Source: Planctomycetota bacterium
GTDB taxonomy: Bacteria > Planctomycetota > Phycisphaerae > WQYP01
NCBI GenBank assembly: GCA_021818565.1
Contig: JAKATV010000005.1
Location: 1-5,741, forward strand
DNA: 5,741 nucleotides
Direction: 5' to 3'
The position numbers and the translations under genes were made by a program. The notes under the pieces were generated by a model that worked only from the letters and a program-made list of their open reading frames with translations, was not told the origin of the DNA and searched no databases. Shown here in pieces: positions 1 through 5,741 of the stretch. The stretch's first letter is position 1. Each line of letters begins with the position of its first letter.

Positions 1-1
1 A

Positions 2-715
2 AAAGTGTTTAATTCCGAAAAGCCCGATGTGCTGGTGGGCCGAATCTATCTGGATTGGCATAAGTTGTCCCGGCCGAAGTGGTTCGACGCCCGTATGGGG
101 CAGTATTTGGCGCAAGTTGATCTCGGCGAAAATCCCATGCTTTTGCAGAATCCGTTGGGGGCGGGTGCCAATCTGGCGATAACCCGGGACATGCTGCAAC
201 GTATCGGAGGATTTTGTTGTCCGTTGGAACGTTGCGGCAAACGCACGGCGGGAGAGGATACCGATATGATCGCGCGGGCGATGGCTGCCCAAGGCCGGGT
301 GCTTTATGCTCCCAGTGTGAAGGTAGATCATTACGTGGCACCGGCAAGATTGACGGTGAAATATCTGCGCCGGGTGGCGTTTGATGTCGGTATGGCCGAG
401 TATCTCATGTCGCCGCATATCAAACCCCAGGAACTGGCGGTTAATCTCGTTAAGAAAATTCCGCGTTGGTTGGAACGTTCGCTGCGCTGGCTGCTGATAT
501 TTCCGTTTAATCAGCGGGCGGCTGCGCAGTTGCAGGTCAGCTTGGCCAAAACGCGCGGAAACATCGTGGGAATCATACTTTGTGCCTGGCGTGGCTTACT
601 GCGGCAATCCGTCAAGCCGCCCGCTTTCCGAAGCTTGCCGGAACTGTCGGCCACCATTGCTTCCGGTAATTTGGCGGCACCGCCGGATCAATTAATTGCC
701 GGTCCGCAGAGATAA
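2..715 (+). CDS. Family 2 glycosyltransferase, C-terminal part (5' end outside the window)
   Basis: The frame is open to the left edge with no stop before the first GTG at position 5, so this is most likely the 3' part of a longer gene. Residues are counted here from that GTG. Visible GT2 features are the acceptor-side motif GAGANLAI (52-59), followed by RDMLQRIGGF (61-70), and the acidic motif GEDTD (83-87), where the catalytic base of inverting GT2 enzymes usually sits. H109 follows at the end of the fold. The nucleotide-sugar binding half with the DXD motif would lie upstream. The tail (about 150-200) is rich in basic and hydrophobic residues and includes a hydrophobic stretch near 186-198, consistent with membrane association. 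The enzyme would transfer a sugar from a nucleotide donor to a glycan or lipid acceptor in the cytoplasm; donor and acceptor cannot be read. The next gene lies 76 bases downstream on the same strand and is also a glycosyltransferase, so the two may be co-transcribed. Confidence 0.85.
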   Translation, partial: KVFNSEKPDVLVGRIYLDWHKLSRPKWFDARMGQYLAQVDLGENPMLLQNPLGAGANLAITRDMLQRIGGFCCPLERCGKRTAGEDTDMIARAMAAQGRVLYAPSVKVDHYVAPARLTVKYLRRVAFDVGMAEYLMSPHIKPQELAVNLVKKIPRWLERSLRWLLIFPFNQRAAAQLQVSLAKTRGNIVGIILCAWRGLLRQSVKPPAFRSLPELSATIASGNLAAPPDQLIAGPQR

Positions 716-730
716 TTCGGATTCGGTCGC

Positions 731-759
731 TTGAGAATTACCAATGGTTCCGGGAAAAT
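731..759 (+). promoter_or_regulatory. Weak sigma70-like promoter candidate upstream of the GT4-GT2 gene
   Basis: TTGAGA at 731-736 matches the -35 consensus at five of six positions. After a 17-base spacer comes GAAAAT at 754-759, which matches the -10 consensus at four of six but lacks the important first T. A start near 766 would give a leader of about 26 bases to the ATG at 792. With so short a gap between two genes of related function, simple read-through from upstream is just as plausible. Confidence 0.22.
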
Positions 760-791
760 GATGTTCTCCACCCTACAACGGCCACCGCCGA

Positions 792-3173
792 ATGGTCAGA
801 AATGCCTGGAATTCTTTTATGACCTCAACAACCGGCACCGCCTATTGCAGTTTGCCCGCCCCGGCCGGCGTGGTGGATGGCAAAGCGCGGGTGTGTATCG
901 CATCCCCCGATATTTCCGGCCCGATTAAAAATGGTGGCATCGGCAGCGCCTACAAGGCTTTGGCTATGGCCCTGGCCCGTGGCGGACATGAGGTTACCAT
1001 TTTGTATCCGCATGGCACGCATTCCGACGATGGCCCGATTAGCCGATGGATTGAATTTTATGCCGCGCACGGCATAAAGTTTATCCCGCTTTCTTTGCCC
1101 GCCTGTACCACGCTGGAAGGCAGTAAGGCGATGAGCCTGAGTTATATGGTTTTTGAGCATTTTCGCACGTGTGGGTCGCGCTATGATGTTGTTCATTTTC
1201 CGGAATGGCTGGCGTTGGGTTACTACAGTATTTTGGGAAAAAAGCAGGCCCTGATTCTGCGGAACAGCACGATTGTTCTGGGCTTGCACAGCCCGCACCT
1301 TTGGAATATGCGCTATAACAATGAACCCGTGTTCGATACGGATATTTTAACACTGGATTTTATGGAGCGCCAATGCGCCGCATTGGCGGATGTCGTTGTC
1401 AGCCCCAGCGCCTACATGGTTCACTGGTGCCAGAGCCAAGGGTGGACGTTTCCGCATGACACCTATGTACAACCTTATGTTGTGCCTGCGGGGATGGGGC
1501 GTGTGAAGCCCGGCCATGCGGTCCAAACCACGATGACCGAAATTGTATTTTTCGGGCGACTGGATATCCGCAAAGGGTTGCAACTGTTTTGCGACGCGAT
1601 GGATCAATCCCATCTGCGCAACAGGCCGGATGTTACCGTTGTATTTCTGGGCCGGTCAGCGGATATCAACGGATTAACCTCAACCGAAATTGTTCGCCGG
1701 AGAAGTAAAAAGTGGCAGTGCCCGGTGAAGCTGATAACGGATTTGGGGCGTGACGAGGCGGTGGAATATCTGCGCGGGCCGGGACGGTTGGCGGTGATCG
1801 CGTCGTTGGCGGATAATTCTCCCAATACCGTCTATGAATGCCTGTCCAACGGCATTGCATTTATCGCCTTGCGTACCGGCGGCATTCCGGAAGTTATTGC
1901 AACCGAGGATTGGCCGCGCGTGCTTTGCGATGCGGACGTTTCCGCGTTAGCGGTACACCTGGAGCAGGCCTTGGAAAATCCCCCGGCTCCAGCGCATCCG
2001 GCCATGGATTTTGCGGCCAATGAAGAAACTTGGAATCGGTGGCACGCGCACTTTGCGCAGGCCGACGCCATGTGTGAAAAAGCCACCATCGACGGGACTG
2101 GTATAGCAAAGGTCTGCGCCACCGAACAAAAAGCGGACTGTACAATCTCCCCAATAAACGCCGGGCCTGCCGCTGGGCGAACACAATGGCCGTCGGCCGG
2201 GCGTCTGTCACACCCCGGCGAAACGGGCGATGGCACTTTGCCGACGGACGCATCCGTCCAAGTTCCCTTGCTTAGTGTTTGTCTCGTGCAGCACGGTGCC
2301 CAAAACCAGACTTTATCCGCCATTCGCAGCCTCCACGCACAGGATTATGCTTCTACGCAGTTTATTCTGCTGCTTAACTCAACTGGCGGGGCCGACACTG
2401 GCAACTTGGCACCGGAAGAGGAAAAGCGGCTTCTGGCCGGCGGCTGGAAAATTCTTCATTCTACAGAGTCGTCTGGCAAATCTCAGTTTGATTTCGCCGC
2501 GCACTATGCGCAAGGCGCAATGCTGCTGCTGATGGACGACAGCGTGTGTCTGGCACCACATGCATTGCGCACGCTGGTAAATGCGATGCAGGCGGGTGCG
2601 GTGGATATTCTAACCAGTGCCGTGGGCCTGTTTAAGGAATCTCCCACGCCGGATGACAATGCTGTGCCGCAGCGAATTCGATTATTTTCCGGCAGCCCGG
2701 CAACGGGATTATACAGAAATGTTTTCGGCGGCCACGCGGTATTAATAACGGCGGCGGCATATAAAGCGCTTGGCGGATTTCGTTCGCCAACACAGAATTC
2801 GCAGATAATTTCAGCTCACGCCGCCTGGTGGGCGTTCTATGCGCGGGCGGCCCTGTCTCCCTTGAGGATGCAGTGTTTGCCGATGCCGGTACTGCGGGCA
2901 TGTCAGGTGGAACATACCGATACCGGTGCATCCGAGATTGAATATTTGCTGGCGGATATTTATCGCCAGCAGCTTGATCCCAAACTCTCTCTTCTGCCAT
3001 TATTTGCCCGTGGTATGAAGCGTAAGGCCGATATGGCCCTGCCGCTTTGGACGGGCCAGGGGCCGGTGCGTATCGGGTTGCGTCGGGAAATATCGCAGAC
3101 CATGAAGGATATTCGCCGCAAAACCCGGCGGATTCGCTATATAATTAAGGGAAAGTCGCCGCCCGCGAATTAA
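792..3173 (+). CDS. Two-module glycosyltransferase: N-terminal GT4, C-terminal GT2-like (degenerate)
   Basis: The product is 793 residues. Residues 33-425 form a GT4 (GT-B fold) enzyme: first strand RVCIASPD (33-40), glycine loop NGGIGSA (47-53), donor-domain strand with FFGRLDIRKGL (253-263, likely phosphate-binding R256 and K261), and the acidic motif D341-x7-E349 followed by GGIPE (363-367). GT4 enzymes are retaining and use nucleotide sugars. A low-complexity linker (about 430-490) leads to a GT2-fold module (about 491-715) opening with PLLSVCLVQ. It has MDDS (581-584) in the DXD position, a conserved LFSGSPATGLYRNVFGG block (631-647) and ALGGF (659-663). The usual nucleotide-binding aspartates after strand 2 are replaced by LLNSTGG, and no ED base is evident, so this module may be inactive or structural. 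The tail (740-793) is strongly basic and may bind membrane or RNA. ATG 792 is the first start after an in-frame stop at 759 but has no Shine-Dalgarno. ATG 819 (784 residues) has GGA eight bases upstream and is a real alternative. GT4-GT2 fusions are known in glycan clusters. Confidence 0.88.
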   Translation: MVRNAWNSFMTSTTGTAYCSLPAPAGVVDGKARVCIASPDISGPIKNGGIGSAYKALAMALARGGHEVTILYPHGTHSDDGPISRWIEFYAAHGIKFIPLSLPACTTLEGSKAMSLSYMVFEHFRTCGSRYDVVHFPEWLALGYYSILGKKQALILRNSTIVLGLHSPHLWNMRYNNEPVFDTDILTLDFMERQCAALADVVVSPSAYMVHWCQSQGWTFPHDTYVQPYVVPAGMGRVKPGHAVQTTMTEIVFFGRLDIRKGLQLFCDAMDQSHLRNRPDVTVVFLGRSADINGLTSTEIVRRRSKKWQCPVKLITDLGRDEAVEYLRGPGRLAVIASLADNSPNTVYECLSNGIAFIALRTGGIPEVIATEDWPRVLCDADVSALAVHLEQALENPPAPAHPAMDFAANEETWNRWHAHFAQADAMCEKATIDGTGIAKVCATEQKADCTISPINAGPAAGRTQWPSAGRLSHPGETGDGTLPTDASVQVPLLSVCLVQHGAQNQTLSAIRSLHAQDYASTQFILLLNSTGGADTGNLAPEEEKRLLAGGWKILHSTESSGKSQFDFAAHYAQGAMLLLMDDSVCLAPHALRTLVNAMQAGAVDILTSAVGLFKESPTPDDNAVPQRIRLFSGSPATGLYRNVFGGHAVLITAAAYKALGGFRSPTQNSQIISAHAAWWAFYARAALSPLRMQCLPMPVLRACQVEHTDTGASEIEYLLADIYRQQLDPKLSLLPLFARGMKRKADMALPLWTGQGPVRIGLRREISQTMKDIRRKTRRIRYIIKGKSPPAN

Positions 3174-3213
3174 TTATCCGCCGCTTTCCGTTACCGGGAG
3201 CCTGCCTTGTTGT

Positions 3214-3228
3214 CGCGGATCACCCGCG
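3214..3228. repeat. Short GC-rich hairpin downstream of the GT4-GT2 gene
   Basis: CGCGG (3214-3218) and CCGCG (3224-3228) can pair around the five-base loop ATCAC, 41 bases after the stop codon at 3171-3173. No T-run follows, so it is not a standard intrinsic terminator. It may still slow polymerase or protect the 3' end of the message, or be chance. Confidence 0.25.
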
Positions 3229-3239
3229 CCCATGCGGCT

Positions 3240-3264
3240 GGAACTTGGAACCTGGAACTTGGAA
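3240..3264. repeat. Tandem heptamer repeat, GGAAC(T/C)T
   Basis: Three consecutive seven-base units, GGAACTT (3240-3246), GGAACCT (3247-3253) and GGAACTT (3254-3260), are followed by a partial fourth that begins GGAA (3261-3264). The array lies in the gene-free interval before the exporter. Heptamer arrays of this kind are known as dispersed intergenic repeats in some bacteria, for example the STRR families of cyanobacteria. The role is unknown. Confidence 0.75.
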
Positions 3265-3279
3265 GACGTTAATTCAAGG

Positions 3280-3326
3280 GGCAGGGGATTTCATTGATCA
3301 TTGTTCCTTGATCCCAGCGTCCTGCC
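3280..3326. repeat. Imperfect stem-loop in the intergenic region
   Basis: GGCAGG (3280-3285) pairs with CCTGCC (3321-3326), and the adjoining GGAT (3286-3289) pairs with ATCC (3311-3314), giving ten base pairs with a six-base bulge on the 3' side (3315-3320) and a 21-base loop. The loop and the 3' stem carry TTGATC twice, at 3294-3299 and 3308-3313. There is no T-run. It lies upstream of the predicted exporter promoter, so it would be in DNA rather than in the exporter leader RNA. It could be the folded 3' end of the upstream transcript or a protein site. Confidence 0.25.
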
Positions 3327-3347
3327 GTTGTGTCGTTGTGGTGAACC

Positions 3348-3362
3348 CGTGGTTAATCCACG
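3348..3362. promoter_or_regulatory. Perfect inverted repeat just upstream of the exporter promoter, possible operator
   Basis: CGTGG (3348-3352) and CCACG (3358-3362) are perfect inverted arms around TTAAT. The element ends eight bases before the proposed -35 at 3371. That position is typical for an activator or repressor half-site pair, but the arms are short and only one copy is seen. Confidence 0.3.
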
Positions 3363-3370
3363 TAATCGCA

Positions 3371-3399
3371 TTCCAATCCGGCTCTAAGTTTGTTATAAT
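3371..3399 (+). promoter_or_regulatory. Extended -10 sigma70-type promoter for the ABC exporter gene
   Basis: A perfect TATAAT lies at 3394-3399, preceded by TG at 3391-3392 one base away, which forms the extended -10 motif TGnTATAAT. The hexamer TTCCAA at 3371-3376, 17 bases upstream, matches the -35 consensus at only three positions, as is usual when an extended -10 is present. Transcription would start near 3406 and leave a leader of about 28 bases before the ATG at 3434. This suggests that the exporter is transcribed separately from the glycosyltransferases. Confidence 0.65.
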
Positions 3400-3433
3400 T
3401 TCTGGTTGGTTAGAAGGCTAACGGGAACCATTA

Positions 3434-5617
3434 ATGAAACCATTTTGGCGATTAATGCGGGGCGCATGGCCCTACCGCTGGCAGATTGTATTTTCGTTTT
3501 TGTGTGCCATCGGCGTGAGTTTGTCCTACGCGTCCGGAGTCGCAACACTTTATCCAGTAATGAAAATTTTTATGGGTGCGGAAGGGGTTCATGGCTGGCG
3601 GGATCAGACCCTCACCCAGCAACGCCTGCACATCCAAACCTTGGGGCTGACCGCCAGTGCCCGCAAGGGGAAACTGGCCATCAGCATTCTTGGCGTTGGT
3701 GCCAAGGCCCAGACGCCTTTGCATAGCATTCAAATTGGCGATCAAATTCGTAGCGTGCGGATTATTTCACCCACTGGGCAGACAACGGGGTCAGCAGATT
3801 CCTGGCTCAAAATGATGTCGCTATTAGCCAATGCCAAGCCCGGCAGCACTGCGCAACTTACAATAACCGCTAACGATGGCTCTGCTCCGCGAACGCTTTC
3901 CGCCACACTTCCGCCGGTAAAATGGAGTACGCGGCTCTGGGCGTCTGCTGTGAAGCTTATGCCGCAGCGCCGAATCTGGAGCCTTTTTTGGGTGGTCATG
4001 GTCTTTATCGGTTTGTGCATTGTGGGCAGTACATTCCGTTATCTTCAGAGTTTTATCAGCGGTGTGGTGGCCAATAAAGTTATTGTTGATCTGCGACGCA
4101 AACTTTTTAATCATATCCTGGATTTGCCGCTGTCTTATACCGCCAACCAAGGCACGCATGACCTGGTCAGCAGAGTCAACGTAGATACGACCTTTGTCGC
4201 CGGCGGTTTGGGAAGTGTGCTGGGGAAGGCGATTTTGGAGCCGACAAAATCACTGGGGGTGGCGATTCTGGCGGTCATGGTGGATTGGCAGATGTTTGTG
4301 GCCATGCTGCTGATATTGCCGGCCATGGGCGTGGTGATTCGCAAATATGGCAAGAAAATGATGAATATGGGGGGTATGCAGCTACAAGGTTGGTCGGCGG
4401 TGGTGGGAATTAGTAGCGAGTCGCTGGAGTCCATACGCGTAATCAAGGCCTATTCAGGTGCCGGCTACGAACGGCGGCGCTTTGCAAAAGCGAATCGTGA
4501 TTTGTTCAAAGCCATTCGCCATTTGCAGCATTACATGGCGCTATCTCGCCCCATGTTTGAAACTATGTCGATCATCTTAGTAAGCATACCGTTGATGTGG
4601 GCGGCGGAGTTGACATTCCACCATGTCATTGGCCGGGATGAATTTTTCCTGATGCTGGCTTGCCTGATTGCCATTTTTGAACCCCTGCGAAAACTCAACG
4701 ATATTAACAGCCAGGTGCAGATTGCCAATTCAGCGGCCCAGCGGTGTTTTGAAATTATCGATCTTCCACCGGAACCAAATTTATCGCCGAGCTTGCCCAG
4801 ACTGCCGCGTCATATGCAGGTGGTACAGTTCGAGAATATTTCCTTCAAATATCCCGGCCACGATGAATGGGTCTTACAGGATATTAATATAACGATTCCC
4901 CGCGGCCAGATGGTTGCGGTGGTGGGGAGCAATGGATCCGGCAAAACCACACTGCTTTCGCTGCTGCCGCGGCTGTATATTCCTACCGAGGGCCGAATTC
5001 TTATTGATGGCGTAGATACAGCAACGGTATCAGTAAATTCCCTGCGGCGGCAGATCGGCCTGGTGACTCAGGAAACAGTCTTGTTCTCCGATACGCTGTA
5101 CAACAATATCGCTTATGGAATGCGCCAAGCCGACCATGACCAGATTATGCAAGCTGCCCGGCGCAGCTATGTGGATGAATTCGCCCGTGATTTGCCCCAG
5201 GGTTACCAAACGCAAGTAGGACAGGGCGGTGCCCGGCTTTCCGGCGGCCAGCGGCAGCGCATCGCCTTGGCCAGAGCCATTTTACGTGACCCGGCCATTT
5301 TAATACTTGATGAAGCGATGAGTCAGGTAGATTCCGACAGTGAAGCGAAAATCTCCTTAGCTTTGGAAGATTTCATGCGTGACCGCACCACCTTTATCAT
5401 CGCCCATCGTTTCAGCACGGTGATGTCCGTGGACCTGGTGGTATGCCTGGATGCCGGCCGAATCGTCGGCTGCGGCACGCATCAGGAACTGTTCACAAGC
5501 TGCCCGCCGTATCGGAGGCTGTACGAGACGCAGTTGATCGGACCGACAGAGGGTACCGAGCCGTCTGCTGCTATGGCGACGCTTTCAGCAGGCGTCAATG
5601 GGGAAGAAATCGCGTGA
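3434..5617 (+). CDS. MsbA-type ABC exporter half-transporter with a large PDZ-like extracytoplasmic insertion
   Basis: This 727-residue protein fuses an exporter membrane domain to an ATPase and should work as a homodimer that flips or exports a lipid-linked or amphipathic substrate across the inner membrane. Predicted membrane helices are near 16-40, 182-206, 262-282, 284-303, 374-395 and 403-418. The ATPase has A-loop Y473, Walker A GSNGSGKTT (498-506), Q-loop Q546, signature LSGGQ (602-606), Walker B ILILDE (622-627, catalytic E627), D-loop SQVD (630-633) and H-loop H658, so it looks active. MsbA-like proteins are usually about 570-600 residues; the extra length is mostly a soluble block between helices 1 and 2 (about 48-178). 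Within it, residues 78-161 resemble a PDZ domain: IGDQIRSV (101-108) and KPGSTAQLTITANDG (135-149). The start ATG has GGGA seven bases upstream, a weak ribosome site, and follows a strong extended -10 promoter. The position next to glycosyltransferases suggests a glycan or glycolipid substrate; a peptide or drug exporter cannot be excluded. Confidence 0.93.
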   Translation: MKPFWRLMRGAWPYRWQIVFSFLCAIGVSLSYASGVATLYPVMKIFMGAEGVHGWRDQTLTQQRLHIQTLGLTASARKGKLAISILGVGAKAQTPLHSIQIGDQIRSVRIISPTGQTTGSADSWLKMMSLLANAKPGSTAQLTITANDGSAPRTLSATLPPVKWSTRLWASAVKLMPQRRIWSLFWVVMVFIGLCIVGSTFRYLQSFISGVVANKVIVDLRRKLFNHILDLPLSYTANQGTHDLVSRVNVDTTFVAGGLGSVLGKAILEPTKSLGVAILAVMVDWQMFVAMLLILPAMGVVIRKYGKKMMNMGGMQLQGWSAVVGISSESLESIRVIKAYSGAGYERRRFAKANRDLFKAIRHLQHYMALSRPMFETMSIILVSIPLMWAAELTFHHVIGRDEFFLMLACLIAIFEPLRKLNDINSQVQIANSAAQRCFEIIDLPPEPNLSPSLPRLPRHMQVVQFENISFKYPGHDEWVLQDINITIPRGQMVAVVGSNGSGKTTLLSLLPRLYIPTEGRILIDGVDTATVSVNSLRRQIGLVTQETVLFSDTLYNNIAYGMRQADHDQIMQAARRSYVDEFARDLPQGYQTQVGQGGARLSGGQRQRIALARAILRDPAILILDEAMSQVDSDSEAKISLALEDFMRDRTTFIIAHRFSTVMSVDLVVCLDAGRIVGCGTHQELFTSCPPYRRLYETQLIGPTEGTEPSAAMATLSAGVNGEEIA
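3665..3916 (+). other. PDZ-like domain within the exporter's TM1-TM2 loop
   Basis: This covers residues 78-161 of the exporter. The order of elements follows a PDZ domain: an opening strand LAISILGVG (81-89), then HSIQIGDQIRSV (97-108) where PDZ domains have the G-L-x-x-G-D-x-I-x-x-V block, a helix-like stretch SWLKMMSLLANA (123-134), the PGS turn (136-138), and the closing strands AQLTITANDG and RTLSATL. Topology places it outside the cytoplasm. This is a reading by eye from motif spacing, not a profile match. Confidence 0.5.
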
Positions 5618-5741
5618 GCGAGCGACGCGGTTGGCGGCCAGGGGCTACACGAGGCCATTTGAGTGATTGGAAGAGGCCAGCATCCGTCCTAGCGTAAATT
5701 AGGCATTGCTGCAGAAATAACAATATTGGACAAATACGGCT
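5618..5741. other. Downstream flank without a supported gene
   Basis: These 124 bases after the exporter's TGA hold no convincing gene, hairpin terminator or promoter. A GTG overlapping the stop codon opens a frame of only 27 codons, which I do not regard as a gene. The end becomes AT-richer after about 5690, as expected of an intergenic region that continues beyond the window. Confidence 0.5.

Noticed and set aside
731..928. A 65-codon frame spanning the gap and the start of the GT4-GT2 gene.
   Set aside because: It overlaps the well-supported GT4 coding frame, and its arginine- and proline-rich composition is that of a shifted frame.
1832..2323. A 163-codon frame on the minus strand inside the GT4-GT2 gene.
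   Set aside because: It lies wholly opposite a gene with clear motifs, and its cysteine- and alanine-rich composition fits an antisense shadow.
3214..3228. Intrinsic terminator after the GT4-GT2 gene.
   Set aside because: The stem is only five pairs and no T-run follows, so I list it only as a hairpin.
3174..3433. Small noncoding RNA or riboswitch in the intergenic region.
   Set aside because: The promoter lies only about 35 bases before the start codon, so little of this region is in the exporter leader, and no known riboswitch core is visible.
5614..5697. A 27-codon frame starting at a GTG that overlaps the exporter stop codon, as in translationally coupled genes.
   Set aside because: It is very short, rich in R, G and W, lacks a ribosome site of its own and resembles no family I recognise; it is more likely chance continuation of an alternative frame.
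5687..5702. CCTA...TAGG inverted arms after the exporter as a terminator.
   Set aside because: Four base pairs with an eight-base loop and no T-run are expected by chance.

Overview
This window looks like part of a bacterial surface-glycan locus (exopolysaccharide, lipopolysaccharide-type glycan or glycolipid). Three genes lie on the + strand: the 3' end of a family-2 glycosyltransferase (to 715), a large two-module glycosyltransferase (792-3173), and an MsbA-type ABC exporter half-transporter (3434-5617). All other long open frames are shadows of these three. I see no RNA gene, insertion sequence, CRISPR array or integration signature.

Layout. Bases 2-715 encode the C-terminal part of a GT2 glycosyltransferase whose catalytic N-terminus lies upstream of the window. 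A 76-base gap with at most a weak promoter-like pair leads to a GT4 glycosyltransferase fused, through a low-complexity linker, to a second GT2-fold module that seems to have lost much of its active site. Then comes a 260-base intergenic region (3174-3433). It holds a short hairpin, a tandem heptamer repeat, an imperfect stem-loop, a perfect inverted repeat, and a convincing extended -10 promoter that appears to drive the exporter gene on its own. After 5617 the last 124 bases hold no gene I can support.

How the genes may work together. The glycosyltransferases would build a glycan on the cytoplasmic side of the membrane. The exporter, a homodimer of fused membrane and ATPase domains, would flip or export a lipid-linked or amphipathic product. 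This is inferred from families and proximity; no substrate can be read from the sequence. The most unusual feature is a block of about 130 residues between transmembrane helices 1 and 2 of the exporter. It should lie outside the cytoplasm and contains a segment that reads like a PDZ domain.

Organism. Composition is moderately GC-rich. Shine-Dalgarno signals are weak or absent. The exporter has a large TM1-TM2 insertion and a D-loop reading SQVDSDSE. Together these suggest a Gram-negative-type bacterium, possibly Planctomycetota or a relative. This is a low-confidence impression, not a demonstrated assignment.
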